From Ilyonectria destructans (taxonomy: Eukaryota; Ascomycota; Sordariomycetes; Hypocreales; Nectriaceae), in NCBI GenBank assembly GCA_020740775.1, contig JAHEWK010000010.1, forward strand, positions 682,001 through 746,000: 64,000 nt of DNA. Direction: 5' to 3'. Below, in pieces: positions 20,970-32,861 of the stretch. Positions within the stretch are counted from its first letter, which is position 1; each line of letters opens with the position of its first letter. The translations under genes and the position numbers were made by a program. The notes under the pieces are model-generated. The model had not been told where the DNA came from, searched no databases, and worked only from the letters and a program-made list of their open reading frames with translations.

Positions 20970-23788
20970 ATGGAGGATGACGAGTATACCACCAGCAAAA
21001 TGGGGGAAATCAAGCTAGAGGAGGGCGGCGCGAACGGCGCGCGCCTGAAGCAGGAGAGGAGCGCTTCCATTCCGACTCCCAACGACAGCCACGATGGTTC
21101 CCAGTCACCAGCGCTGTCGCAGGAGGGTGTCAAATCACGCAGCGGCAGCGCCGAGACGCCATCCTCGACTAAGGCTGCTGCGCTGTCGCGAAAGGCGTCA
21201 CAGAAACTGGCGGCCAAGCGCGAACACGTCCTCTACAGCCAACTCCCCGACGTCACCGCCGAATCCCGCAAGGCCTTCCAGCTCATTCCCGATTGTCTCT
21301 ACGGCTCGAAGCATCTCGGATCCACAGACAACGATGCCTTGGACTGTGATTGCCGAGACGACTGGCGTACGTAGAGCGCTTCCATTCCCCCGTGCAGTAA
21401 ATGGCGATGGACTGCTAACCTACCTAACTTAGGCAATGGCGAAAATTTTGCCTGTGGCGAGGATTCGGACTGCATCAACCGAGCTACCAAGATGGAGTGC
21501 AGTGGCGATGCTGGAAATTGCGGTGGCGGTTGCCAGAACCAGCGATTCCAGCGCAAGCAATATGCCAGTGTTTCGGTCATCAAGACCGAGAAGAAGGGAT
21601 TCGGCCTTCGCACAGATTCAGATCTGCAGGCTAATGACTTCGTGTTTGAGTATATTGGCGAGGTCATCAATGAGCCCACCTTCCGCCGACGAATGTTGCA
21701 GTACGACGATGAGGGCATCAAGCATTTTTACTTCATGTCCCTGAACAAGAGCGAATTCGTTGATGCGACTAAGAAGGGCAACCTCGGTCGTTTCTGCAAC
21801 CATTCCTGCAACCCCAATTGCTACGTGGACAAGTGGGTGGTTGGCGATAAGCTTCGCATGGGCATCTTTACTTCACGCAAAGTCCAAGCTGGTGAGGAGC
21901 TTGTTTTCAACTACAACGTCGATCGATATGGCGCGGATCCTCAACCTTGCTACTGCGGAGAACCAAATTGCGTTGGATTTATTGGTGGCAAGACCCAGAC
22001 CGAGCGTGCCACCAAACTCCCAGCAGCGACTGTTGAAGCACTCGGCATCGATGGTGGCGACGGTTGGGATACCTCAGTTGCCAAGAAGCCCCGGAGAAAG
22101 AGGCCCGAGGAAGAGGATGAGGAGTACGTCAACAGCATACAACCACGCAGCCTGGACGAAGAGGACGCTCGAAAGGTCATGGCTGCCCTCATGCAGTGCA
22201 AGGAGAAATGGATCGCCGTCAAGTTGCTTGAGCGTATCGAGCAGTGTGACGAAGATCGCGTCATGCATGTCGTGATGCGGATGCATGCCTACCAAATTCT
22301 CAGAACCACCCTCAATACCTTTATCGATGACCACAACGTGGTCCTCCAGCTCTTGTCGATTCTTGACAAGTTCCCGCGCTTGACAAGGAACAAGATTCAG
22401 GACTCCAAGATCGAGGCAACAGTTGAAGGTCTGACCCACTCTGAACACGAAGATGTGTCGAGTAAATCCAAGAAGCTCCTAGACGAATGGAGCAAACTGG
22501 AGGTCGCATACCGGATACGACGGCGCAAGTTTGACCCAAATGCGCCGGCCGCAACGTTTGAAGATCGCCGTGGACAAGGACGAGAGGAAGAACCTGTCCA
22601 GTCGACGTCGAAAACAGCATCGCCCCGGACAATTGATGCGCCCAAGGGACCTCGGAACACGGTGCCCCAGAGGAACAATGCCTTCTTTAACAACGGTGTA
22701 CGACCGCGTCGCCAAAATTTCAACGCTTCTCTGCCTCACGGTTGGTTCACTGCGAAGGACGCGGGAGGTAATGCCTACTTCTACACCAAGCAAGGAACTA
22801 CAACATGGCAGAAGCCAACGCATCCGGCGCCTGATAACACCCCAAAGGCGCCCTCCAAGGCTATGCAGGAGCAGCTCATGATCCAGAGTATCATCGATCG
22901 GGTCACCAAGGAGAGTACGCCCAAACAGTCTGCTTCTCTGACGCCGAAGGCTGCGGAAACGCCCGTGAAAGATTCCAAGAAGGAAAAATGGAGAGCCCTC
23001 CCCATCGAAAAGCAGATGAAGATCTACGAGAATACAGTATGTTCGATCACTCTGCCTGGTGCTGTTCCCTGTGCTAACATATCCAGCTGTTCCCTCATAT
23101 CAAACATGTCCTGGATAAGTTTCATCATAAACTTCCCAAAGAGGAGCTGAAGCGCCTCGGTAAGGACGTTGCAAAAAAGCTTGTTGCCTCCGATTATAAG
23201 AACGAGAGAGTTGGAGACCCAAGTGCAGCCCTCAGCGACAAGCAAGCCAACAAGATGAAGAAATATGTCAAAGACTTCCTCGATCGGGCGCTGGAGAAGT
23301 ACACCGAACACCAGCAACGGAAAGTTGCCCGGGAGACGCAGAAGCCGACAAGAGATCACCGGGCACCACGTGGAACTGCAAAGCTCGATGGTGTTGCTGG
23401 TGATTCGTTTGACTCCCTCCAATCTAAAGCGGATGACGGAGAAAACATCGCCTTGTCTGATAATGAGGCCCTTGAATCTTCGGGGAGCCCAGACCGTAAG
23501 CGGAAACGGGAGGCAGAAGCGGTAGACTCTCCAAGTCTTACACCTTCAGATGGCCCGTTGACGAAGCGACCAAGGGAAGACGAGTTGGACGACACCAGCC
23601 CTCCACCACCACCACCGCCGCCTCCGGAGTCTGATATGGAGGATGTGATGGGTGCAGAGCAACAGGCTCTTCGCGAACAGGAGGAAGCACTCATGAGGGA
23701 AAATGAGGAAGCGCAACGACTGGAAGATGAAGCCAATAGGTCAAAGGGCATGGACAACGCCCTGACCGAGAGATCGAATTCGAGCTGA
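20970..23788 (+). CDS. SET2: SET2 histone H3 lysine-36 methyltransferase
   Basis: Exons 20970-21366, 21433-23036 and 23087-23788 give 900 aa. The order of domains is that of fungal Set2. A Cys-rich AWS lies at residues about 125-178 ([29 protein letters not shown]). The SET domain runs from about 178 to 300, with [27 protein letters not shown] for AdoMet binding and the catalytic pseudoknot, and [11 protein letters not shown]. The post-SET is [15 protein letters not shown] helical middle follows, then a WW domain at about 564-596 ([19 protein letters not shown]). The C-terminal SRI domain (from residue 668, [17 protein letters not shown]) binds the phosphorylated RNA polymerase II tail. The enzyme methylates H3K36 co-transcriptionally. 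A nine-proline run and acidic coiled tail end the protein. The second intron splits the linker just before the SRI domain. Confidence 0.96.
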
Positions 23789-24649
23789 AACTAAGGATAG
23801 GCGTCGGCCTCGCAAAACAATGCAATTACAATGAACGAAAAGAGCTCGGTATCGAAATAGGAGTTGCTGAGCTACTAAGAGGGATTCCATGGGACGAAGG
23901 GTTACAATGAACCTGGAGCTGGGCTGGGATCACATAATTTTGAGACATCTTTTATCTGCATTTTTGGGAGTTGCAAGGCCAATACCAGTGGAGGCGCATT
24001 GTACTATTACTATATAAAGGCAGGCATTTCCCCCGGGAAACAATTACTCATCGTGGAGGAGGACTTTCTTTGTGATATCGTTTCTATATGCTTGAGGAGT
24101 TGGCGCAACTATCACACATCTGGCTGTGACCGCTGCTGGGTTATATTCTATAGACGGGCACTTTCCCCCATCATCTGTCCTCGACGTGTCTATTCAGGAG
24201 GGCGTACAAGCATGATGGCAAGGGAGACCTATGCTGACGCATGGTAAGACTGGCAAAGGGTGGTTGGGTGCTATTGATAGGCCTTGAAGAGTACATGGAT
24301 TGTTGTCGCTCGGACCGTGTTGGACGGATTAGATACCCTTGGAGTAAAAACAAAGAGATTTGGAACGTTTTGGTTGAGAGATGCTCATATCCGGTTGATG
24401 ACTAGTTAACCGTGTAATACGTTAATATCAAATGCACTCTATGCCCCCGACCTGTGCCCAATGGTATCATGCCGCCATACGCCACCATATGCGAACACCT
24501 ACACCTCATGGAAGGGCACTTGAACTTCCTCCCGGACAACTAGCACAGATTGTCACCTTTCAATCGATTGGCCGCTTGAGCTATGGGGGCGAGCTATTAG
24601 GTACCAAAGGATGTGACGTAATAATTGGGTATCAAGTATAGCCAACTGC
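23789..24649. other. intergenic between convergent SET2 and BMT5
   Basis: About 860 bases of moderately AT-rich sequence holding both 3' untranslated regions. No coding, repeat or RNA signal could be supported. Confidence 0.6.
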
Positions 24650-25672
24650 TCAATTATCTTCACCATCCGAAGAATCATCTCTGGGTCTCTTCTTCCCCTC
24701 CGGAATGATGTCCTCTTTCCTCTTAAAGACATAACTCCTCGCCGCCCTCTCCTCACCTTTCCAGCCGCCGCCTGTTGCCTCGCCTTGCGCATTGCGCACA
24801 ACGCCGAGGGTGCGGGCATGCCGATACCCGGGGTACACGGAGGCCTGGAAGAGATAGGAGCGCTCAACCTGAAGCCCGGCGTGACGGGCGAGGTCGCGGA
24901 CGTTCCAGAGGGTGTAGGGCTCTCCCTCAAATAGGGTGATGACGATGGAACCGCGTTGCGCGAGGGCGGGTAGGGCTCGCTGGAAGAAGGCGACAAGAAG
25001 GGACTGGTTGTGGCGGACCTGGCGGTTGACGTCGGTGGATTTGCCGCCGACGTGGGGGAAGTTGAAGATGATGCGATCGTAGGGCGTGCGGGTGAGGGAG
25101 GCGGGGAGTTTTGTGGCGTCGATGTCGTAAAGGAGTTTGTTGTTCGGGATCGCTTTGCGATTGGGCTTGGGGCTGTCGTCATATTCGTCGTCATATTCAT
25201 CGCTTTCGTTTTCGTCGTTGAAGGCGTCGTCGCTGTTCTTGTCGTCCTTGTCGTCCTCTTCATCGTCCCCCTCTTTTTCAGTATCCTTATCATTGGCCTC
25301 CCCCTTTCCTTCCTTGGGTTTGCGCTCCTCCCCGCGGATCACAGCAGCATTGTCCTCAACGTGGGGGTACTTGTCGAGAAGTTCAGCAGCATCCTTCTCT
25401 AGGACGGTGGCGGTGACATTGGTGCAGCCTTGATGCTCGATGATGGAGGCAGCATAGCTCAAGTCACCCTCACCAATGAGAAGAATGCGATGGTGCGGCT
25501 CAAAGGGGATCGTCGGCTCCTCTGGGCGATGCTGCTGCTTGTGCTTCTTCTTCGCCTTGGCGGGGCCATTGGCTGATGATTGCGAGGGCTTGTTGCGCTG
25601 GAGCTTCTGGACCCGGCTTCCCGCTCTTGGGGGCCCATGCAGCTGCAGCAGCTTGCGTCTCTTCCCCCCCAT
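24650..25672 (-). CDS. BMT5: 25S rRNA (uridine-N3) methyltransferase, Bmt5-like
   Basis: A single exon from ATG at 25672 gives 340 aa. After a Lys/Gln-rich nucleolar-type N-terminus comes PFEPHHRILLIGEGDLSYAA, the DUF2431 AdoMet-binding motif (GEGDLSYA). Then come YDRIIFNFPHVGGKSTDVNR with the family's NFPHVG signature, and GSIVITLFEGEPYTLWNVRD. In yeast Bmt5 methylates N3 of U2634 in 25S rRNA. A strongly acidic insert (D/E runs, residues about 115-170) separates the first strand from the NFPHVG motif; in family terms such inserts vary. The C-terminus is KR- and D-rich. Length agrees with fungal Bmt5 proteins (about 330-360 aa). Convergent with SET2. Confidence 0.9.
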   Translation of the reverse strand: MGGKRRKLLQLHGPPRAGSRVQKLQRNKPSQSSANGPAKAKKKHKQQHRPEEPTIPFEPHHRILLIGEGDLSYAASIIEHQGCTNVTATVLEKDAAELLDKYPHVEDNAAVIRGEERKPKEGKGEANDKDTEKEGDDEEDDKDDKNSDDAFNDENESDEYDDEYDDSPKPNRKAIPNNKLLYDIDATKLPASLTRTPYDRIIFNFPHVGGKSTDVNRQVRHNQSLLVAFFQRALPALAQRGSIVITLFEGEPYTLWNVRDLARHAGLQVERSYLFQASVYPGYRHARTLGVVRNAQGEATGGGWKGEERAARSYVFKRKEDIIPEGKKRPRDDSSDGEDN

Positions 25673-27975
25673 TGCGACGTGGGATGCAGGAGATGGGATG
25701 CCGGAAGATCGGAACGTGGGACGGGACGTACAACGTCACTTTAACGCACGGCGGGAGAGTCAGATGGCAGCGCACGTGAAAGGCGGGAGCATCAACCTTT
25801 TTTTTCTTCCTTCCTTACAATGGATTTCGTCTCACTGAGGGATAGCGCGCAGTGATTGGCCAGTGATTTGAGCGCACCGTTACCTTACTGTACTAGCTTC
25901 CCCGGCAGCTCGGGAGCGCCCACCGCGGTTAGATTTGGCCGCGCAGCCTTGTGCAAGTGCGGAGCACCGCAGACGCCGCCAATCAGCGCAAGTATCAGGT
26001 ACTTGGCAGAAGATCAGGGCAAGATGACAGGACAAGAAGGACAGTCAGGACAGTCAGGACAAGAACGACAGCCAGGACAACCAGGACTGCCAGGACAGTT
26101 GCTGGTTTTGATCGTGGCTACGTATGGGGGAATGACTGGCGTCAGCACGGATCTGAGGCAAACACTCGGACAGAAACATGTCCAGTGAGAAGCCGCGAAG
26201 AGGCGTGAGTAGTCAGAAGGTTGATGTGATGGCTGCAATGGAGTTCAGGCGGAAGAATGTGTCAGCGGTCGCCTTCACCGTACATACGGAGTACGGAGTT
26301 CAGGACTGCGTAGTACATATGTACGTGGAAATCTGGTAATGGTCCCTGCGCAACCTGGATGGATGGATGACCAAAACAGAGTCCCGGAATGCCCCAAAAA
26401 GATCAACCAGCCACCATGATGCCGGGCTGAACCGAGACGAGACAGGATCTGGCCATCGAGACGGCTGCGAGATTTTCATCTCATCACCACACCACCAGCG
26501 GTCTGCAAACTTGCTGTTGCATGCCGTGTGTTGTCCGAACCTCCGAATGTCAGTGGAACCGGTGGTGTGTGCCCGGAGTCTCCACCGTCGCTCAGTGAGA
26601 ACGCGAGTGACGGCGTGGAGAGTCACGAGATAAGCAACCGGTCCAGGTACAGCCCTTACTGTGCTACGGTGCAATCGCATTCCCCGCAGCCGAGTACAGC
26701 GAGAGTTGGATCTCGTGCGAGTGAGTGACGGTCAAGGTCGGAGCCGTGCCGTGCCATCAGCCCATTCTTGCTTGTTGCCCAAGCAGCCGGGACTAACATG
26801 AACAAGAATGAGAAAAACCGGGTTCCGCGCTGCAGCTGCGTCTATTAGGCACCAGGTAGGTAATAGGTGTCTGAACCCGTGTTTGACCAGGGTCAACAAA
26901 GAAGGGAAGAAGGAAGAAAGGAAACAAAGAAGAAAGGAAATAAAGAATCAAAGTGCTATTCCATTTAAACCCCGAACTTGTAGATTGCCGCAAACACGCT
27001 TGCGTCGCGACCAAACAACGTGTTCCCATTGATGCCAACAAACCCTTTCCCAGCCGCGCCGAGGACATCCGGAGAACTCCTTGCAGGTGGTCCCCGGTAC
27101 CTTCTGGCGAGCAGGACAGGGGTTGCGCATCTGCGGCGGCCGGAAAATCAAGGGCTCCGGCCCAATAAGACGACCGCAAATCAGTACAACCGTCCCCAAA
27201 CCGGCTTAGGGCGCTCCGGGTTGGACGTGGCTGGTGAACGCGGCGACCCCAGTGGCCCAGGGCCCCATTGCATCCCCTGCTGGCGGCGCTGGGCTAGGGT
27301 GGCTTCCAGTGGACTTACAGCGGACGGGGGGTCCTGGGGCGCTGCTGGCTGGGGCCCGGCTGTGGGTCATCCCTCGGGCTGGGGGGCCAAGGCTGTGGCT
27401 CAAGCGGCGCTCGCTGTCTCTGCCGCTGCCATTCATTGTGCTCCATCAATGCTGCGCTGGTATTATTGATGCAGAGCGAAAAAAGGGTCACTGAAACTGA
27501 AGCTCGACGTTCTTTTCCGTCTCATTGAATCCGCCCGCAGCACCACAACCACGGTAGCAGGCCATCACCGTCACCGTCGCCGCCGTCATCAAGGGCTGTT
27601 CTGGAATCTCATTCTGCAGCTGATTCTGCTACGCGCGCGCTGCCGTTGTTGCTGCCGCCTGCCGATGGGCAAAAACTTCTGACCCTGACCCTCACCTATA
27701 CGTACCCTCTCTTCTACGTCTCCATCACCAGCCCTTCTCTTGCAACTTCACCCGCTCCCCCAAGCACCACCACCTCCGGGGCCTCTTCATCTTACGCGGC
27801 TCTGTCCCAGTGTCACCGTCTGCTTCGGGGCTTCGGGGCCTACTTGTTTTTACCGCTGCCCTGCCGCCCGTCGTCGGCGCGCCAGACTCTCACTCTCACC
27901 CAAAGCTTTGCCCTGGCTTGCCGCTTCACCCTCCTCTCACCATCACCTACATGACCCGCCTCCGCCTCACCAGCC
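25673..27975. other. 2.3-kb intergenic region between divergent BMT5 and the RGG-box gene
   Basis: It holds the promoters of both neighbours, a 9-bp minisatellite at 26028-26099 and a TACGGAGTACGGAG element at about 26285-26299. 27620-27960 is CT-rich and is probably the leader of the RGG-box gene. I see no further gene. Confidence 0.55.
26028..26099 (+). repeat. 9-bp tandem repeat, eight units
   Basis: Eight consecutive 9-mers around the consensus CAGGACAGT (variants end AAG, AAC, AGC, TGC) with no gaps. The length being a multiple of three keeps an open frame of GQ-type triplets, but no start, splice site or conserved flank argues for translation. Confidence 0.85.
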
Positions 27976-30900
27976 ATGCCTGCTGAGAACGAGTCACCCG
28001 CGAGAGAGCCCACCACTCGCGGTCGCGGCCGGGGTGGACGAGGTCGCGGTGGACGAGGCCGTGGCGGTCGTGGTGGCTCTAGTGCTGCTGTGGCCAAACC
28101 TCCTGCCACCAAGACCGGCCGCGGCGGATCGCGAAGAGGCCGAGCAAAGAACTTCTCGGACTCGCGCGTCCAAGCTGCTTACGAGCGCCAACGGCACCTC
28201 AAGGCCACATACCAGGCGGTTGCTCATGCGCTCAAACCCGCGTTGCAGGAGCTCGCTGAGCGCAGCATCGACGAGGCCATCCAGAACCCGGACACATACA
28301 GACACGCGGATGAGCACTTCCCCGTCATCCGTCAACTCCAGGGCAATCTCCAACGCAAGCTGGCTGAACATGAGCACCGTCTGAACTGGGATCTCAAGCT
28401 CGCCGAGGACATGCATCGCGCTGACAATTACGTGGCCGAGCAAGAGTTCGCGGTAAGTCTGCCCTTCTGCACCTGACGTTCGCCCCCCGTCGCGGAAATT
28501 TCCATGAGGCTCTTGGCGTCTAATCTCTAACCCCACACAGAACGGCTTCAACGACATTGAGGAGCAATTCTTCCAGAGCCAAGAGAACCGCGCTCGCGTT
28601 CTCGCTGCCCTACAAGCAAAAGGTCTTCCCGTTGATGTGAGTATCTTTTTTTCCCTATCCGTCGCTTCGGAATCCTTCGCTCTGGCTTCCGATCCGCCGC
28701 TGACGCACGTCATCCACTCAAGGTCCGCGATGACCAATATGAGTACAAAGTTATCTCAGATGAGCATTTTGACAAAGACTTTGGCATTTATGAATGCTAC
28801 AAGAATGGCTATCTTGTACCCTACCCCTCGCGTGTTGAGGGGACCGAGATGTGGCAAAAGGCCCGTGATGCCGACGCCGCCGTGGCCGCAACTACCACCG
28901 TCCCCTCCGCACCAACCAGAGGCGGCCGAGGTAGAGGCCGTGGTGGCATCAAACGGAGAGCCCTAGAGCAACCCGATGGCCAACCCACGCCCAAGAAGAG
29001 CACCAGGGGGACATCCGATCTTCTTGGCACACCCATGGGCATGGCACCGTCCAAGGGCCTGCTTGCTTCCGCCGCCGAAGTTGAGGATACTCCGGAGGGA
29101 ACTCCCGGTGATGAGGACTCTGTTCCAGCATCTCCTGAACCACCTAATTTCTTCAACGGCCTCGCGCCCGCGGCACTCGCCAAAGCGCAGGGCAAACTCC
29201 CCTCTCGCGAGAAGAGCCCTCAGCTGCCGAAGAACATCTCGGACCCAGATGAGTATGGCTTCCGCATATACAATCAGCGATCAAACTTCCGAGAGAAGGG
29301 AGGCAACAGCCGTCTAATTACCCCGCACCTGTTCTGGTTCGAGGACTGGGAGATTGGTTTCCGAGATACTACCAATGACTCTACCAAGGGCCACAACCGT
29401 GTGAAGCGTGGCAAGTACCTTGATACTCCCAACAGCAACGGGATGCATTTTGATCACTGGTGCAACGGCTACGATTTTTCGTCCACCACACCGGAAGATT
29501 TTGACTTGGAGAAGGTCAAGCGCTACGGCGTGCATCCCAAGTATGGTGTCCTCCTGCCTAATCGCCCAATTGTCCACGAGGAGCCATCACCCTGTGTCAT
29601 GCCTGGCAAGCCGGTGGTTTACATCGCGAACCCTTCTGGACGAGTCCACCACGCTTCACGATCCTTCCTCAAGGTCACGAACCACCGTCGCTCCGATGAT
29701 AACCCGTGGCGGGTAAAGATTGGCGCCTCCTTGAGACGCTTCTGCAAGATTGACGACATTGACCTCGAAGATGTTTCCGTTTCCGACTATGCCCGCCCTG
29801 ACGAGGACCTCCAGGCCAAGTCTTTGGGCACTGGAATCAGGGAACTCGAATCCAGACCCGTCATTAAGGAAGAAGAGTCGGAGCCAGAGGAGGAGTCGGT
29901 TGAAGAAGAGGTGCTTCCTCTACAAGAAGGTGGATTCACTGACCTCTCCGTTTTGACATATGCGAGTGCATTCCTCGAAGCACAGGAGACAGCCAAGGCT
30001 GCGCGACCTGCGCCGAAGCCGGCTCGTTATGATGCGATCCGTGATGTCTTTACGGACTCCAAGCCAGCCGCCGCTCCCGCTCCAGAGACGGACCCCCACC
30101 TTGGCCTTAACCTTCTTGCGCAGCTTAGCAATGTCGTGAGCACCTCCGATGACCCAACTGCCGTCAATGGCATGGGCCCTAAGCCAATCGAACACTTGAG
30201 CGTCACCGAGTCGGATCTTCGAAGTACAATCCCTCGGGGTAACGAACTTCCCCCGGTTGCCCCTAACCAGATCCCCATTGACCCTCGGTTCAATCCCATA
30301 GAGGCTCCCCAAGGGTATATGCACTCACAACCTCGTGCACAACCGTCGATGCAACCGACCGGCCTGGTGCACCCCCATCCTGCGGATGTGATGCCGTACC
30401 CACCCGTCCACGATCATCCTGTACCACAACATCAACAAGTGCGACCATCCGACTACCCGCCCCCCCCTCCACAGCAAGGACACCCCCAAGACCAAGGGGC
30501 ATACATGTCGCATGGTGGTTACCCCAACCAGGGTCATCGTGATGTTCACATGAATCAAGGCCGTCCAATTGATCCTGGATTCAACCCTCGCCGCATGAGC
30601 AGCTACGGCGCGGATGCCACTGATTACTCGCGATCATACTGGTCACAACAACCGCCTCCTGGCCCGCAAGCTCCGCCTGCGTCGGCCCCAGGCCCTTCTC
30701 CTCATTATCAATCGCAGTCCTTGGCACCCTCGCGCATCCCATTCTCCCACAATGCCAGTGCCGAGCCTTTGCCTCCACTTCGACCACCTAGAGGGCGAAA
30801 CCAGTCTGTGGAGGAAGGGATCATTGACCCCAATATGCGACCTGGCGTCCATAACAGCCTTGGGGGCTCATACTATCCCCCAGGCCCCTCTCGGTCCTAC

Positions 30901-31947
30901 CATCGAGGTTACGCAGCCCCCGAGTCGCATGGGCCGCCGCAGTTGCAACCCATCACCACGGACAGGATCCTCCCTAACCCGCAAACTAGTGGCCAGGGAT
31001 ACATGACCTCCCCTAACCTGGGCTATGCCCATCAGGTTTTGTCGCCTACTTACGGAAACCCTCCGTCAATGGCTCCCATGGTTCAGAGCCCCCAAGAAAC
31101 CCCGCCAGGTCTCCCAAACTCGATCCACCGTCATCGATCTACCCCTTCCGGATCCTCTGACGCAGGGAACAAATACAGAAAATTGCAGCCCGCCCCGGTT
31201 CCCGCGCACCGCGCCTGGCCAAACAAGCCAGAATTGAAGACTATACCATACGACCACAAGGAAACCGGATCTGCTGCAGCCTTACCCAGCTCAGGCCCAA
31301 CCCAGATTAGGGGCTGGAACGTGAACCAACCCCGGAAGAGAGGTAAAGCTGACAAGCATGAGAGAGGCGAGCCTGGGCAAGATCGAGAAGACTCCCGATA
31401 GAGTAAGGGTGGTTCTTCGGATGCCCCAGGCCAGCGAACTCAGGACCAGCCAATCTTCAACAACATAAGATTTGCGAAGCCTTTTGCCGGAACACCATCT
31501 CGGCCATCCCACGATGGGTCGAAGGAACGTGTGAAGATGACACCAACAAAGAAAACATCACCCGAAATGGAGGTGATTGAATCGGTAACGCGAACTACCG
31601 ATTCAAAAGGGTCGAAGCGGAAGGCTTCTGTGATAGTACAGGAGCAGGAAGCAAACCCTATGAAGCGACGATTGAGGCCTAGGAAACCGGCCGAACCTGA
31701 CGTTGTCATTATGGATGTGCGACCGTCGCCTAAGGGCCGAAAGAAGACCCAAGTAGCGAAGAAGACAGCTTTGACGAGGAAACTGTTACCGAAGTACGAG
31801 GAGCCCCAGCAAAACACTGGAGGCAGACCTGCCAAGAATGGTCAGGTCCTAATTGAGCTTGAAGAGACGACGGACATTCAAACCAAGACGGGCCACAACT
31901 CGGTCGCACCGATTGAGATTGCTAGCACGGACGAGGAAGAGCTTTGA
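27976..31947 (+). CDS. large RGG-box nuclear protein, function unknown
   Basis: Exons 27976-28452, 28541-28636 and 28723 onward. The N-terminus is an RGG/GRG box (residues about 15-40), typical of RNA-binding and nucleolar proteins, and a second RGG patch (TRGGRGRGRGG) lies near residue 255. A conserved-looking central region follows (EYGFRIYNQRSNFREKGG, HLFWFEDWEIGFRDTT, GMHFDHWCNGYDF, KRYGVHPKYGVLLPN), then a long Pro/Gln/His/Tyr-rich disordered tail. I know this arrangement only as an unnamed filamentous-fungal family. The plain frame stops with TAG at 31399-31401 (1083 aa). The same frame then continues without a break for 181 codons to 31947 with a basic, nuclear-like sequence (MKRRLRPRKPAEPDVVIMD). 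An 87-nt phase-keeping intron, 31343-31429 (GTAAAG to CCCCAG), would remove the stop and give 1236 aa; I prefer this longer model. If the intron is not real, the gene ends at 31401. Confidence 0.75.
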
Positions 31948-32861
31948 GGCTCAGCACCAAGAAGAGGGATGGATGCTTCATTATGTTGACAACCGGTTGG
32001 AACCAACCTACTTTTCAGGCATTATCTATTCGCTGCCACGATACCCTTGTTCTCGGCGGCTCCCACCAGCACTAGGAACGGCGGCAGAAGTACTCTTCTC
32101 ATCGCATCCACGGAGTTTTAGGCGAGCATTCCCCTTACGACCAGTTCCCTCCTCGTTTTTTTTTTTGGAACTGGTCACCTGCATACACGTCTTTCTATTA
32201 TTGTTTTCTGAGTACAATACGCCGCGACTTTTCCTCTTTCTCTCCCGAATAATTAACTGTCCTTTTCTTTCTTTTGGGTTATTGCACAGCATTTGCGACA
32301 CACAAGGGGGCGGGCATGCATCTTTGGGGCTGGCCGTGTGGCTTCTCCTTCCCCTTTATCTCTTGTATGGAATAGTAGTTTTGCTCTTTTTTGGACTGGA
32401 ATGGAAGGGTATGGAGATGGATGGCACGGAAAACGGAGGTTTCTGGGCTGCATCTGTGGAAAAGGGGCATGGAACGGACTATTGGGAGCGCAACTCGAAA
32501 GAGGATGTGAACTAGAGTTCGTTAGTAGAAGGGAGGAATCGATACGAAGCACTTTATATGCATCCTCTTGTGCAGTTTATGTGGTGAAATTATTAATGTG
32601 GGCATGCGTGATCCGGGGTGATTCACTTGAACAACGTAGGTTTACCAGACTTTATGAAAAGAGCTTTGGTTTCTCAGATTCGACTAATATCTTACAAGGT
32701 ATCATCTATTCATTGCCGGCATCTACCTTCAGCCAACTCATGGCACGATGCAATGCATATCCCAACCCCTTGCCTAGTCCACCTGTCTATGACGTAGGCC
32801 TTTTTATTTCATCAGTTACAAGTGGCAACGTGCCGCCGTCTTTAAGCACTTTGCTCGTGTT
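31948..32861. other. intergenic between convergent RGG-box gene and AOS1
   Basis: About 910 bases, moderately AT-rich with T runs near 32157, as expected for two 3' untranslated regions. No gene or repeat family was recognised. Confidence 0.55.

Noticed and set aside
31399..31401. Programmed stop-codon readthrough of the RGG-box gene
   Set aside because: The TAG is not in a known efficient readthrough context (such as TGA CTA), and a phase-keeping intron explains the downstream frame more simply.
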